Shown: in pieces, positions 45,668-53,490 of the stretch
Numbering within the stretch: the first letter of the stretch is position 1
Layout: the number at the start of each line of letters is the position of its first letter
Origin: Thalassoglobus sp. JC818
GTDB lineage: Bacteria > Planctomycetota > Planctomycetia > Planctomycetales > Planctomycetaceae
Direction: 5' to 3'
Length of the DNA stretch: 64,000 nucleotides
Assembly: GCF_040717535.1 (NCBI RefSeq)
Contig: NZ_JBFEFI010000005.1
Span: 463,987 to 527,986, forward strand
The notes under the pieces: model-generated
What the model was told of the DNA's origin: nothing
What the model saw: the letters and a program-made list of their open reading frames with translations, nothing else
Databases searched by the model: none
Made by a program: the position numbers and the translations under genes

Positions 45668-47946
45668 ATCGTATTCAGGTGTTCGGCATTCGGCATCACG
45701 GTCCCGGATGCGCTCGAAGCTTGTTATCTGCGTTTCAGGAATGGGGTCCTGATGTCGTGCTGATGGAAGGACCAGCCGACGCCGAACCTTCTCTCGAGTT
45801 AATTCAAACTGGCGAAGTCATTCCCCCTGTGGCCATGCTTGTGTATCCCAAGCAGCAGCCGCGACGATCTATCAGCTACCCGTTCGCTGTTTTTTCTCCG
45901 GAATGGCAAGCGCTTCAATGGGCCAACGAACAGAGTGTGCCGGTGCGACTGATCGATTTGCCGATGTCTCATCGATTGGCCCTCGACGAAGCAGAATCAT
46001 CGCCTGATCAACCTGAAGACGATCAAGAACAAGCTGGCGATGACTCCACCGAGAGCGAACCAGCTTGGCGGGCGGACCCGATCGCAATTCTCTCAAACGC
46101 TGCGGGCTATTCCGATCCCGAGTTGTGGTGGGATGAACAGATTGAACGCCGGCAGGATGCTCGACAACTCTTCGAAGCGATTCAGGAAGCAATGCGGTCA
46201 GTCCGAGACGAATTCCCTGAAACGCGAGAGGCTGATCTGCTTCGAGAAGCGTTCATGCGAAAAACGATTCGTCGGGCTCTGAAGGAAGACTTTCAGCGGA
46301 TCGCCATTGTCTGTGGAGCCTGGCATTGCCCGGTTCTCGATGAAGATGCCTTGAAAGGAAAGGTCCCCGGCTGTCGCGTCAAAGATGATCAAGCTCGACT
46401 GAAAGGCCTCCCCAAGCTGAAGACCACGTCGACCTGGATTCCCTGGACTTACGACCGGCTCGCGTATCGAAGTGGCTATGGAGCAGGAATCCGATCTCCC
46501 GGCTGGTATGAGCATGTCTGGAACTATGGGGATCACGCACCTCGCAGCTGGTTAACAAATGCTGCGCGATTGCTTCGCAGAAAGGAATTCGATGCCGCCC
46601 CTGCCAACATTGTCGAAGCGCTGAGATTGGCAGAGAGTCTCGCTGCGATTCGAGAACGTCCAAGTGCTGGCCTCGCGGAACTTAATGAATCGATCCTCGC
46701 GGTCCTCTGTCACGGAAACACCGCCCCGCTTCAACTCATTCGGGAAGAACTCGAAATCGGGGACCGACTCGGTTCCGTTCCGATCGAAACACCAACGGTC
46801 CCGCTGGCCGAGGACCTCGCACGACTTCAGAAATCTCTGCGGCTGAAACCAACTGTGGAGAAGAAAATTGTCGATCTTGATTTGCGAAAGCCAATCGGAT
46901 TGCAACGCAGCCAGCTACTCAATCGCCTGAATATCCTCGGAATTTCATGGGGAACGCTTCAGCAGTCGGGCGGAGGAATTTCCACATTTCATGAATTGTG
47001 GCAGTTGCAGTGGCACCCCGAATTTGCAGTGGACCTGATCGATGCCAATGTCTGGGGAACTACAGTTGAATCGGCTGCGTCATCCCGAATCCTTGATCTC
47101 GCAAACTCTGCCTCAACGTTGAGTGCGCTGACTCAGTCACTCGACGCCGCCATCCTCGCCGACCTTCAGGAATCCATTCCCGGTCTCATCGAACTCATTC
47201 GAAGCAAGTCCGCTGTCGGCAGCGATGTCGTCCATTTAATGGAAGCAGTCGGCCCGCTGGCGAATATTTCACGTTACAGCGACGTACGAGGCACACAGTG
47301 CTCGGCGGTGCTTCCACTTCTCAAAGAAATGCTGACACGCATCTTGATTGGTTTGCCGAGCGCATGTCAGTCGACGGACGATGACGCAGCAGAAGCTGTT
47401 CAAAAAGGCATCCTCTCCACTCAAGCTGCTCTCGACTTGATTCAGGATGCCGAACTCACCGAAGAATGGAACCAACGTTTGTCGCGTATCTTAAACTCGA
47501 GTGCACACGGGCTCCTCAGAGGATCAGTCTGCAGACTGTTAATCGAACGCAAGATCCTCAACACCGAAGAGCTTAATCGAATTACATCGCTGGAACTTTC
47601 ACCCGCCACGCCGACGCGGACAGCTGCGAATTGGCTGATTGGCTTATTGCAAGGGAGCGGGCTCGTGCTGCTTCATATGGATGATTTATGGCGAAGCCTC
47701 GATCAATGGTTGATGCTGCTGAATGAAGAGGTCTTCGATGAACTTCTGCCGATCCTTAGAAGAGCATTCAGCGATTTCACCGGTCCCGAACGCCGACAGA
47801 TGGCGGAGAAGATTCGAACTTTCGACCTAACAGCGACGTCTCGCAAAACATCTAACACACTTGCGACCGAGAAAGCCATTCACTCCGAACGTGCGAGTCT
47901 GGTCATTCCAATCCTGTCTGAAATCCTGGGAGTCAAGAATGACTGA
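45664..47946 (+). CDS. DUF5682-family protein, yehM-like
   Basis: A 760-residue cytoplasmic protein, almost the same length as E. coli YehM (about 759). The N-terminus is MNRIQVFGIRHHGPGCARSL, with MEGPADAEP close after, as in DUF5682. A TraB/ChaN-like fold with EGP and GIRHHGPG is suggested by these motifs, but the active site is uncertain. The middle contains FQRIAIVCGAWHCPVL, and the C-terminal half is helical and poorly conserved. Start GTG at 45664 overlaps the small membrane protein gene. The stop overlaps the VWA gene by 8 bases, so all three are translationally coupled. Function is unknown. Confidence 0.83.
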   Translation: MNRIQVFGIRHHGPGCARSLLSAFQEWGPDVVLMEGPADAEPSLELIQTGEVIPPVAMLVYPKQQPRRSISYPFAVFSPEWQALQWANEQSVPVRLIDLPMSHRLALDEAESSPDQPEDDQEQAGDDSTESEPAWRADPIAILSNAAGYSDPELWWDEQIERRQDARQLFEAIQEAMRSVRDEFPETREADLLREAFMRKTIRRALKEDFQRIAIVCGAWHCPVLDEDALKGKVPGCRVKDDQARLKGLPKLKTTSTWIPWTYDRLAYRSGYGAGIRSPGWYEHVWNYGDHAPRSWLTNAARLLRRKEFDAAPANIVEALRLAESLAAIRERPSAGLAELNESILAVLCHGNTAPLQLIREELEIGDRLGSVPIETPTVPLAEDLARLQKSLRLKPTVEKKIVDLDLRKPIGLQRSQLLNRLNILGISWGTLQQSGGGISTFHELWQLQWHPEFAVDLIDANVWGTTVESAASSRILDLANSASTLSALTQSLDAAILADLQESIPGLIELIRSKSAVGSDVVHLMEAVGPLANISRYSDVRGTQCSAVLPLLKEMLTRILIGLPSACQSTDDDAAEAVQKGILSTQAALDLIQDAELTEEWNQRLSRILNSSAHGLLRGSVCRLLIERKILNTEELNRITSLELSPATPTRTAANWLIGLLQGSGLVLLHMDDLWRSLDQWLMLLNEEVFDELLPILRRAFSDFTGPERRQMAEKIRTFDLTATSRKTSNTLATEKAIHSERASLVIPILSEILGVKND

Positions 47947-49117
47947 TAACTCATCAAAAGAACGATCGCGACGCTGGCGAATGGTCCTCGGAAAAGAGTC
48001 CGACCCACCGGACGACGCATTTCCACTCGAAGCAGAAGACAAAGGCCGCGACGACGTTCTTCAGGCGCTCTACGATTCCAATCGCCAGGGCGGACTCGGA
48101 AGTTCCTGCCCGAACGTCAATCGCTGGCTCGGAGACATTCGCCAGTACTTCTCAGAATCCAACGTGAAGCTGATGCAGCGAGACGCTCTCGAACGGCTCA
48201 ACCTGCATGAAATGTTGTTGCAACCGGAAACGCTCGAGCAAGTCGAGCCAGATATTCATCTCGTCGCCACGCTTCTCGCTTTGAAAAGTGTGATTCCCGC
48301 GAAGACCAAAGAGACAGCCCGGCAGGTTGTTAGAAAAGTCGTTGAGGAAGTCGAAAAGAAAATCCGCCAGCCGATGGTTGAGGCTGTGCGAGGCGCCTTT
48401 CATCGTGCCACTCGAAACAATCGCCCCAAGCCCAATGAAATCGACTGGAACCGGACGATTAAACGGAACCTCAAGAACTTTCTTCCGGAACAAAAGGCAA
48501 TCATCCCCGAAAAGCTGGTCGGCTACGGACGTCGAAGATCGGCCATGCGAGATCTTATTCTGTGCGTCGACCAGAGTGGATCGATGGCCACTTCGGTCGT
48601 CTACTCCAGCTTGTTCGCATCCGTCCTCGCGTCGATTCACTCGCTCCGCACAAACCTGGTTGTCTTCGATACCGAAGTCGTCGACCTCAGCGAACTCCTG
48701 CAAGATCCGGTCGACACTCTCTTCGGAGCTCAATTAGGAGGAGGAACCGACATTAATCGAGCGGTGGCTTATTGCCAGTCGCTGATACAGCGTCCTCAAC
48801 AGACGGTAATGATTCTAATCACCGACCTTTACGAAGGAGGAAACGCAAACGAGTTGCTTCAACGGATTGCTCGCATCGTACATTCGGGCGTCAACCTCGT
48901 CTGCCTGCTCGCGTTGAACGATGAGGGAGCCCCCTCTTTCGATGACCATCTTTCGCGGGCGCTCGCTTCGCTGGGCGTGCCTGCCTTCGCTTGCACTCCC
49001 GATCATTTCCCTGACCTGATCGCTGCTGCGATCGATCGCAAAGACCTCACACAGTGGGCTGCCAATCACGATCTGATCACTCACGGAGATTTCCATTCTC
49101 AACAGAACCCATCGTAA
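47939..49117 (+). CDS. VWA-domain protein, yehP-like
   Basis: A 392-residue protein with a helical N-terminal part and a von Willebrand A domain from about residue 200. The MIDAS residues are visible: LCVDQSGSMATS (DxSxS), the Thr in LGGGTDINRA and the Asp in LITDLYEGG. E. coli YehP is about 378 residues and of the same family. VWA proteins are the usual partner of MoxR ATPases and bind a client by Mg2+ at the MIDAS. The last gene of the operon, it starts 8 bases before the DUF5682 stop (ATGACTGA). The next gene is 91 bases away and belongs to another family. Confidence 0.88.
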   Translation: MTDNSSKERSRRWRMVLGKESDPPDDAFPLEAEDKGRDDVLQALYDSNRQGGLGSSCPNVNRWLGDIRQYFSESNVKLMQRDALERLNLHEMLLQPETLEQVEPDIHLVATLLALKSVIPAKTKETARQVVRKVVEEVEKKIRQPMVEAVRGAFHRATRNNRPKPNEIDWNRTIKRNLKNFLPEQKAIIPEKLVGYGRRRSAMRDLILCVDQSGSMATSVVYSSLFASVLASIHSLRTNLVVFDTEVVDLSELLQDPVDTLFGAQLGGGTDINRAVAYCQSLIQRPQQTVMILITDLYEGGNANELLQRIARIVHSGVNLVCLLALNDEGAPSFDDHLSRALASLGVPAFACTPDHFPDLIAAAIDRKDLTQWAANHDLITHGDFHSQQNPS

Positions 49118-49208
49118 CGGCCTCTTCGCTTGTAGATCATTCACCTCCCGACGAAACTGTTCTCCGAATCTTTGCTTCCTTGCAGTTGAATACTTGAAAG
49201 CCATTTAA

Positions 49209-50342
49209 ATGTCCCGCCCGCAGCTTCCCAGCATCTATCAGATCAACTCACCTGAGCGAATTGACAGCCCTTCGCTTATCGTCTTTCAAGAATTGCTCGA
49301 CCAAAACTTGAACGCCATGATCGAAATGGCGCAGCAACCAGAGCGACTGAGGCCCCACTGCAAAACACATAAGATGAGCACCATCATCAAGAACGAGCTT
49401 CAGCGAGGCATTCGCAAACACAAAGCTGCGACTTTCGCCGAAGCCGAAATGCTCGCCATTGCCGGTGTGGAAGACGTCTTCCTCGCTTACAACCTGATCG
49501 GCCCTGCGATCGATCGTGCGATTGCTTTTCGAAAGAAATTCCCCAACGTTCGACTCAGTGTGACAGCCGACGATTTAACACAGATCGAAGCTCTCAGCCG
49601 AGCAATGGAAGCAGCTGGCACTTCGATTGATGTTGTTCTCGACATCAACCCCGGCCGCGATCGAACTGGTTTGCCGCTCGGAGAAAGTGCGAAAATCGCC
49701 TACGCCAAAATCTCAAAGGCTCCCGGACTCCGCGCAGCTGGGCTGCATCTTTACGATGGTCACCTCAAAATCTCCAATCTCGACGAACGGAAATCTGCTG
49801 TTAAGAATTACTGGCAATCAGTCAGCGAGTTCCGCGACAGCTTGCAGGCGGACGGTTTCCCCGTCGAGAAAGTCATCTGCGGTGGAACTCCCACATTCCC
49901 TGCTTATACTGAAATCGATGATGACTGCATCGAACTCAGCCCGGGAACCTGTGTCTATCATGATGCTGGATACGGTGAGAACTTTCCCGACCTCGACATG
50001 TTCACCCCCGCTGCTCTTGTCATGACCCGAGTCATCAGCCGCCCGACCGCGAATCGCATCACATTCGATCTCGGCACAAAGGCCATTGCTTCCGATCCGG
50101 CGATGGGTGAACGAGCCATTTTCCCAGCCATCCCCGACGGCGTTCAAGTCCTTCAAAACGAAGAGCACCTGGTGATCGAGACCGACTCCGCCGAGCAATG
50201 GAAAACCGGGGACTGGACCCTCGCCATCCCCCGCCACGTCTGCCCCACATCCGTCCTTTACCCAGCAGCCATCATCATTTCCAAAGGCGAACAAATCGAC
50301 GAATGGCCAATCGAAGCCCGCGACCGCCGCCTCACCATTTAA
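49209..50342 (+). CDS. D-threonine aldolase/D-serine dehydratase-like PLP enzyme
   Basis: A 377-residue fold-type III PLP enzyme. The PLP lysine is in RPHCKTHKMSTII (around residue 50), followed by VVLDINPGRDRTGLP, AGLHLYDGHL and VICGGTPTFPAY. The C-terminal metal site is IPRHVCPTSVLYPAA, with the His-x-Cys pair of the DSD1/D-TA family intact, unlike the paralogue at 24265. It probably acts on a D-3-hydroxy amino acid by dehydration or aldol cleavage. It has no clear ribosome site. The accessory repeat island begins 44 bases after its stop, so this gene marks the left border of the core chromosome here. Confidence 0.85.
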   Translation: MSRPQLPSIYQINSPERIDSPSLIVFQELLDQNLNAMIEMAQQPERLRPHCKTHKMSTIIKNELQRGIRKHKAATFAEAEMLAIAGVEDVFLAYNLIGPAIDRAIAFRKKFPNVRLSVTADDLTQIEALSRAMEAAGTSIDVVLDINPGRDRTGLPLGESAKIAYAKISKAPGLRAAGLHLYDGHLKISNLDERKSAVKNYWQSVSEFRDSLQADGFPVEKVICGGTPTFPAYTEIDDDCIELSPGTCVYHDAGYGENFPDLDMFTPAALVMTRVISRPTANRITFDLGTKAIASDPAMGERAIFPAIPDGVQVLQNEEHLVIETDSAEQWKTGDWTLAIPRHVCPTSVLYPAAIIISKGEQIDEWPIEARDRRLTI

Positions 50343-50385
50343 TCGCCATTGCTAACTTTTTCACTCTCAACTCCAGTTACGAAAG

Positions 50386-50550
50386 GCTAGGTGGCATTGC
50401 AGAATGAAATTGAATGCGGGATCGGATTTTCCGATTTCGATTGAGCGGCATTCCGTTCCGACTCTTAGGTTCTCGATGACGAGGTCAACTCAAGACTGTT
50501 CGACTGACCCGTGTCAACATGCCCACGCGAGCGAAGGCATGGCACCCGCG
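50386..50550 (+). repeat. Island-bounding direct repeat, left copy
   Basis: About 165 bases matched in the same orientation by 54479-54644, with most of the differences near the left end; I estimate close to 90 percent identity by eye. The right part contains a palindromic-type element, catgcccacgcgagcgaagg (50518-50537) continuing into gcatggcaccc. The two copies enclose the RAYT and toxin-cassette island. Confidence 0.85.
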
Positions 50551-50640
50551 CTGGAACGACTCACAGCGATCAATGAATTTCGATGACATGAATGAATCGG
50601 TTGGAGAATGAAAGTTCGTCAGGCACAGCCTGACCTACGT
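50541..50640 (+). mobile_element. RAYT gene 3' remnant with REP (copy 1)
   Basis: From CTGGAACGACTCACAGCG onward this is nearly base-for-base the 3' end of the intact RAYT gene at 51703 (last 20 codons), and it carries the same REP (50617-50640) downstream. The left part of the gene is missing and is replaced by the direct repeat. It is a truncated RAYT copy. Confidence 0.85.
50617..50640 (+). repeat. REP palindrome 1 (forward)
   Basis: Core GTCAGGCACAGCCTGAC, an imperfect palindrome (GTCAGGC/GCCTGAC with an ACA centre), followed by CTACGT. Five copies are in the window: this, 50837, 51576 (reversed), 52281 and 53273 (reversed). Confidence 0.9.
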
Positions 50641-50670
50641 CTACTCGAATTTCTGATTTGACCTGAGCAG

Positions 50671-50700
50671 CATACCCACACAAGCGAGGGTATGGCGCTC
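50671..50700 (+). repeat. Second palindromic element, diverged copy
   Basis: CATACCCACACAAGCGAGGG followed by TATGGCGCTC. It is the same family as 50518-50547 (CATGCCCACGCGAGCG...) with several differences. The arms are CATACCC and GGGTATG. Confidence 0.65.
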
Positions 50701-50775
50701 GTGCTGTCACGACTTCCACCGAAGTTGTGTCTCCCCCATTGAGAACCCACTGGCACCGCCGGCCAATTCAGCAGT

Positions 50776-50860
50776 GGCACCCGGGGTGTTGGAAAGACGC
50801 ACAGACATAAATGAGATCGGTTGGGGAATGAATGGTCGTCAGGCACAGCCTGACCTACGT
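50776..50860 (+). mobile_element. RAYT gene 3' remnant with REP (copy 2, diverged)
   Basis: A more diverged version of the RAYT 3' end (GGTGTTGGAAAGACGCACAG, then ATGAGATCGGTTGGGGAATG) that leads into a forward REP. It has several substitutions and a small deletion relative to the intact gene. The start codon of the toxin-tip frame (50832) lies inside it. Confidence 0.75.
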
Positions 50861-51116
50861 GACTGTGGACGACGTGGGTGCGTTTGGTTCTCGTAGCGGA
50901 AGCACGTTTCGTGGCCGTGGGCCGCTCGATTCTTCAGACTTGGACATCGCAATCAAGGATTTCAGCGGACTCAAAGGCAGCCGACACTACGACAAAGTGA
51001 AAGCAAAGCTGAAGTCTATCGCCGATGACTTTTACAACGAAACCGGCATCCGTGTGGAGCTTCATCTAAAGTCGGCTTACAATCCAATCGTTTGGAAAGA
51101 GAAAATTGGATTTTGA
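50832..51116 (+). CDS. Orphan toxin-tip fragment, nucleotidyltransferase-like
   Basis: A 94-residue frame whose first nine codons come from a REP (MVVRHSLTYV). The remaining 85 residues look like the C-terminal tip of a larger polymorphic toxin: VDDVGAFGSRSGSTFRGRG, then SSDLDIAI. GS...SDLDI is the nucleotidyltransferase catalytic pattern (hGS and DhD). Helices with many Lys follow, then a strand with a Glu (IRVELHLKS). It has no signal or delivery domain, so it is probably a remnant of a toxin that was swapped out, and it may not be expressed. The next gene begins nine bases after its stop and is a candidate immunity gene. Other nucleotidyltransferase families (for example MNT antitoxin-like) remain possible. 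Confidence 0.65.
   Translation: MVVRHSLTYVTVDDVGAFGSRSGSTFRGRGPLDSSDLDIAIKDFSGLKGSRHYDKVKAKLKSIADDFYNETGIRVELHLKSAYNPIVWKEKIGF
50837..50860 (+). repeat. REP palindrome 2 (forward), inside the toxin-tip frame
   Basis: Same core GTCAGGCACAGCCTGAC as the other REPs. It is translated as part of the open frame 50832-51116 (VRHSLTYV), so the REP forms the N-terminus of the toxin-tip fragment. Confidence 0.85.
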
Positions 51117-51125
51117 GGACTAGCA

Positions 51126-51470
51126 ATGAGCAACGAATTGACAATCCAAGTTGACGGCCAACATGCTTCTCCAAGCGAAATTGTTCTGCATTTTCAGGCC
51201 GATCCGTTTCCAGGAGGACATCGATATGAAATGGTAATACCTCGAAAGGCCATAAGCGGCGAGCTATGGGAGTACACAAAGTTTGAAGATACCAAGAATC
51301 CTTCAGAGGATCAGGCACGGAATTGGTTTTATTGGATTCCAAGCCTTTTGCAGCGGCAGGATGAGGCGGCAAGAGCTAAATTCGTATTGAATAACGTCCA
51401 ACATATCAGAGTTAGTCACGATGAAGTGTTGCTGTGCGGAGATTGCTCCCCATTCGTCACGACGGATTGA
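51126..51470 (+). CDS. Putative immunity protein of the nucleotidyltransferase-like toxin tip
   Basis: A 114-residue cytoplasmic-looking protein with no signal or membrane segment. It is rich in strands and aromatic residues (IVLHFQADPFPGGHRYEMVIP, WFYWIPSLLQR, IRVSHDEVLLCGDCSPF). No family is recognised. The role is inferred from position: it follows a toxin-tip fragment by nine bases, is on the same strand and ends before a reversed REP. Such small, single-domain genes directly after toxin tips are usually the cognate immunity gene. The surrounding sequence has a somewhat higher AT content than the core genes, a sign of transfer. Confidence 0.6.
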   Translation: MSNELTIQVDGQHASPSEIVLHFQADPFPGGHRYEMVIPRKAISGELWEYTKFEDTKNPSEDQARNWFYWIPSLLQRQDEAARAKFVLNNVQHIRVSHDEVLLCGDCSPFVTTD

Positions 51471-51575
51471 ACGTCATCGTGCTGGTATCTACGCTTGGGC
51501 TGCCCCATTCCCGTGCGTGCGTGAGCGATTCGCCGTGTCATTTCGCGGGTGAACTTCGGTCAGGTTTGGTTAGCA

Positions 51576-51599
51576 AGGTAGGTCAGGCTGTGCCTGACG
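51576..51599 (-). repeat. REP palindrome 3 (reversed), upstream of RAYT
   Basis: Reads GTCAGGCTGTGCCTGAC on the plus strand, preceded by AGGTAG, so it is the inverse of the forward REPs. With the forward REP at 52281 it encloses the RAYT gene as an inverted pair. Confidence 0.9.
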
Positions 51600-51702
51600 A
51601 TGATAGATCGCTGATCTTTCTGTTGTTCTCTGACCATTTGAAACGAGGCTGAGCATTCGTTCGGTTGTGCTCGCGATCGGATTCTGTGTGTCGTAAACTG
51701 TC

Positions 51703-52275
51703 GTGACGGCGAATTATCGACGTGCTGATGTTCCGGGTGGGATGTTCTTCTTTACGGTCGTGACTGATCGTCGCCAACCGATCTTTCGTTGCCAATCGGC
51801 TCGGTCCCTGCTGGGCGATTGTCTGCGTCAATGTCGTACTAGATGGACTTTCGAGATCATGGCAATCGTGTTGCTGCCAGATCACCTGCATGCGATCTGG
51901 TCGCTTCCTAGTGGAGATTCGAACTATTCTGTCCGCTGGTCGTGGATCAAGAAGGAATTTTCAAAGCGGTGGCTCGGAGCGGGTCATCACGAATACGAGA
52001 TTTCAGCAGCTCGCCGAAGAGAAGGTCGTCGCGGCGTGTGGCAACCAAGATTTTGGGAACACACAATCAAATCCGACGACGATTATGAGAGACATTTTGA
52101 CTACATTCACTACAACCCGGTGAAACACGGATTCGTTCGCTGTCCACATGAATGGCCTCATTCGAGCTTTCATCGCTGGGTCAAACAAGGCGTTTACCCC
52201 TGGCACTGGGCGTGCTGGAACGACTCACAGCGATCAATGAATTTCGATGACATGAATGAATCGGTTGGAGAATGA
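51703..52275 (+). CDS. REP-associated tyrosine transposase (RAYT)
   Basis: A 190-residue protein of the IS200/IS605-related Y1 transposase superfamily (RAYT/TnpA_REP). Visible signatures: YRRADVPGGMFFFTVVTDRRQ at the N-terminus, the metal-binding HUH motif in PDHLHAIWSLP, WSWIKKEFSKRW in the middle, and DYERHFDYIHYNPVKHGFV, which contains the catalytic Tyr region. GTG start at 51703; the duplicated 5' fragment at 53391 has GTG ATG at the same place. It is bracketed by a reversed REP (51576) and a forward REP (52281), the standard arrangement in which the enzyme recognises and cuts REP hairpins in single-stranded DNA. It looks intact. Confidence 0.93.
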   Translation: MTANYRRADVPGGMFFFTVVTDRRQPIFRCQSARSLLGDCLRQCRTRWTFEIMAIVLLPDHLHAIWSLPSGDSNYSVRWSWIKKEFSKRWLGAGHHEYEISAARRREGRRGVWQPRFWEHTIKSDDDYERHFDYIHYNPVKHGFVRCPHEWPHSSFHRWVKQGVYPWHWACWNDSQRSMNFDDMNESVGE

Positions 52276-52280
52276 AAGTT

Positions 52281-52304
52281 CGTCAGGCACAGCCTGACCT
52301 ACGT
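52281..52304 (+). repeat. REP palindrome 4 (forward), downstream of RAYT
   Basis: Core GTCAGGCACAGCCTGAC starting five bases after the RAYT stop. The open frame of the second toxin tip begins within its last bases. Confidence 0.9.
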
Positions 52305-52654
52305 CTACTGGAAACAAGACTGTACTTTCAGCCGCTGAGCAAGCGGCCAATCGTGGCGAGACAATTATTGCCTTCGGTCAACCCAGCCAAAGGCTTAATT
52401 CCAACAATCAGAATGTATTATCTGATCTTGATATCGTGACAGACTCTAAAATCTACGAAGTGAAGTCCTCAATTTCCACAAGTGCGGCAAATCGAGATAC
52501 TTTGACTCGGCAGTTGGTAATGACATCAAGTTACGCAACTGCAACCGGGAAAAGTCCAGTATTGCTCGTACTCGACAGTGCAGAGACAACCGCTCGCCAA
52601 TTCCTTGATGGCAATGGATTCGTCGAATTCGTCTTAGAGACCACAACTCCATAG
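52298..52654 (+). pseudogene. Orphan toxin-tip fragment, PD-(D/E)xK nuclease-like
   Basis: An open frame of 118 residues that starts just after a TGA inside the REP (PTSTGNKTVLSAAEQAANRG) and has no ATG before 52436. It carries SDLDIVTDSKIYEVKSS, the Asp...Glu-x-Lys pattern of restriction-endonuclease-fold toxins, followed by helices and a strand (SPVLLVLDSAET). This resembles the nuclease tip of Rhs- or contact-type polymorphic toxins, cut from its delivery part. It is unlikely to be expressed as it stands except as a shorter 72-residue product from 52436, which would start with the second Asp but miss upstream helix. A likely immunity gene follows 76 bases downstream. Confidence 0.7.
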
Positions 52655-52730
52655 TAACATTGTTTCACAACGTTCTGTCGATGTCTCTTGTGTCAGTGAA
52701 TCTGTGCATTTTTAAAATTCAAGAAGTGTG

Positions 52731-53195
52731 ATGTCTGATCCATTGTCTCTTACTGTGGTGTTTGATCACATGTTGACGCAAGAAGCTGCCGAACAGATTA
52801 TTGACACTATAGTGAAAGCTTTGAATAGATCCTGGGGATTGGATGAATTCTCTGAAGAAACTCGGCGAAATCCACCACACCTTCTCGATAGCGAAGGAAT
52901 TTCCCATCTGTTGCAGAAATTCAATGCGAACAGCAATGCTCGTATTTGTTTCGATGCAGGGTTTCGTGTTTCTCCAAGCACCGAGATTAACTATGTGTTT
53001 ATGATAGGAGAAGAGTATGTTCCAGGGCGATTCTATTTTGACATCAGTGTTTTGACGCACAAGGCGACATATGAAGACTCTTGGCCGGAAAATGCGGCGA
53101 TCCTGGTTGAAATGTTTGAGGAAGTGTGCGAGCTGTTCCCAGTCGTTGACAAAAACATGAATCAATACATTCTTGAATCCGCCGGAAAAGTGTGA
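52731..53195 (+). CDS. Putative immunity protein of the nuclease-like toxin tip
   Basis: A 154-residue soluble protein with no recognised family. It has an amphipathic helical N-terminus (TQEAAEQIIDTIVKALNRSW), central strands (ARICFDAGFRVSP, INYVFMIGEEYVPGRFYFDISVL) and a helical C-terminus (ILVEMFEEVCELFPVV). It is acidic overall, as expected for an inhibitor of a nuclease. It has AAGAAG upstream of the ATG at 52731; a GTG three bases earlier is an alternative. Position supports an immunity role: it follows the nuclease-like tip and is closed by a reversed REP at 53273. Base composition is AT-richer than in core genes. Confidence 0.6.
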   Translation: MSDPLSLTVVFDHMLTQEAAEQIIDTIVKALNRSWGLDEFSEETRRNPPHLLDSEGISHLLQKFNANSNARICFDAGFRVSPSTEINYVFMIGEEYVPGRFYFDISVLTHKATYEDSWPENAAILVEMFEEVCELFPVVDKNMNQYILESAGKV

Positions 53196-53272
53196 TCGTC
53201 CCATTGAATGAACATTTCTATATCAAAATCGTTTGGGATGTCGTACCTGACGTCATGAATGTGACGAAAGCA

Positions 53273-53490
53273 AGGTAGGTCAGGCTGTGCCTGACGATGA
53301 TAGATCGCTGATCTTTCTGTTGTTCTCTGACCATTTGAAACGAGGCTGATCGTTGTGCTCGCGATCGGATTCTGTGTGTCGTAAACTGTCGTGATGGCGA
53401 ATTATCGACGTGCTGATGTTCTGGGTGGGATGTTCTTTTTCACGGTCGTGACTGATCGTCGCCAACAGATCTCTCGTCACCAATCGGCCT
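53273..53490 (+). mobile_element. RAYT 5' remnant with reversed REP
   Basis: This segment copies 51576-51793 almost exactly: the reversed REP (53273-53296), the RAYT upstream region and the first 20-25 codons (start at 53391 GTG or 53394 ATG, product beginning MANYRRADVLGGMFFF). It then breaks off into the palindromic element at 53487, and the frame ends shortly after. It is a truncated RAYT copy and complements the 3' remnants at 50541 and 50776. Confidence 0.88.
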
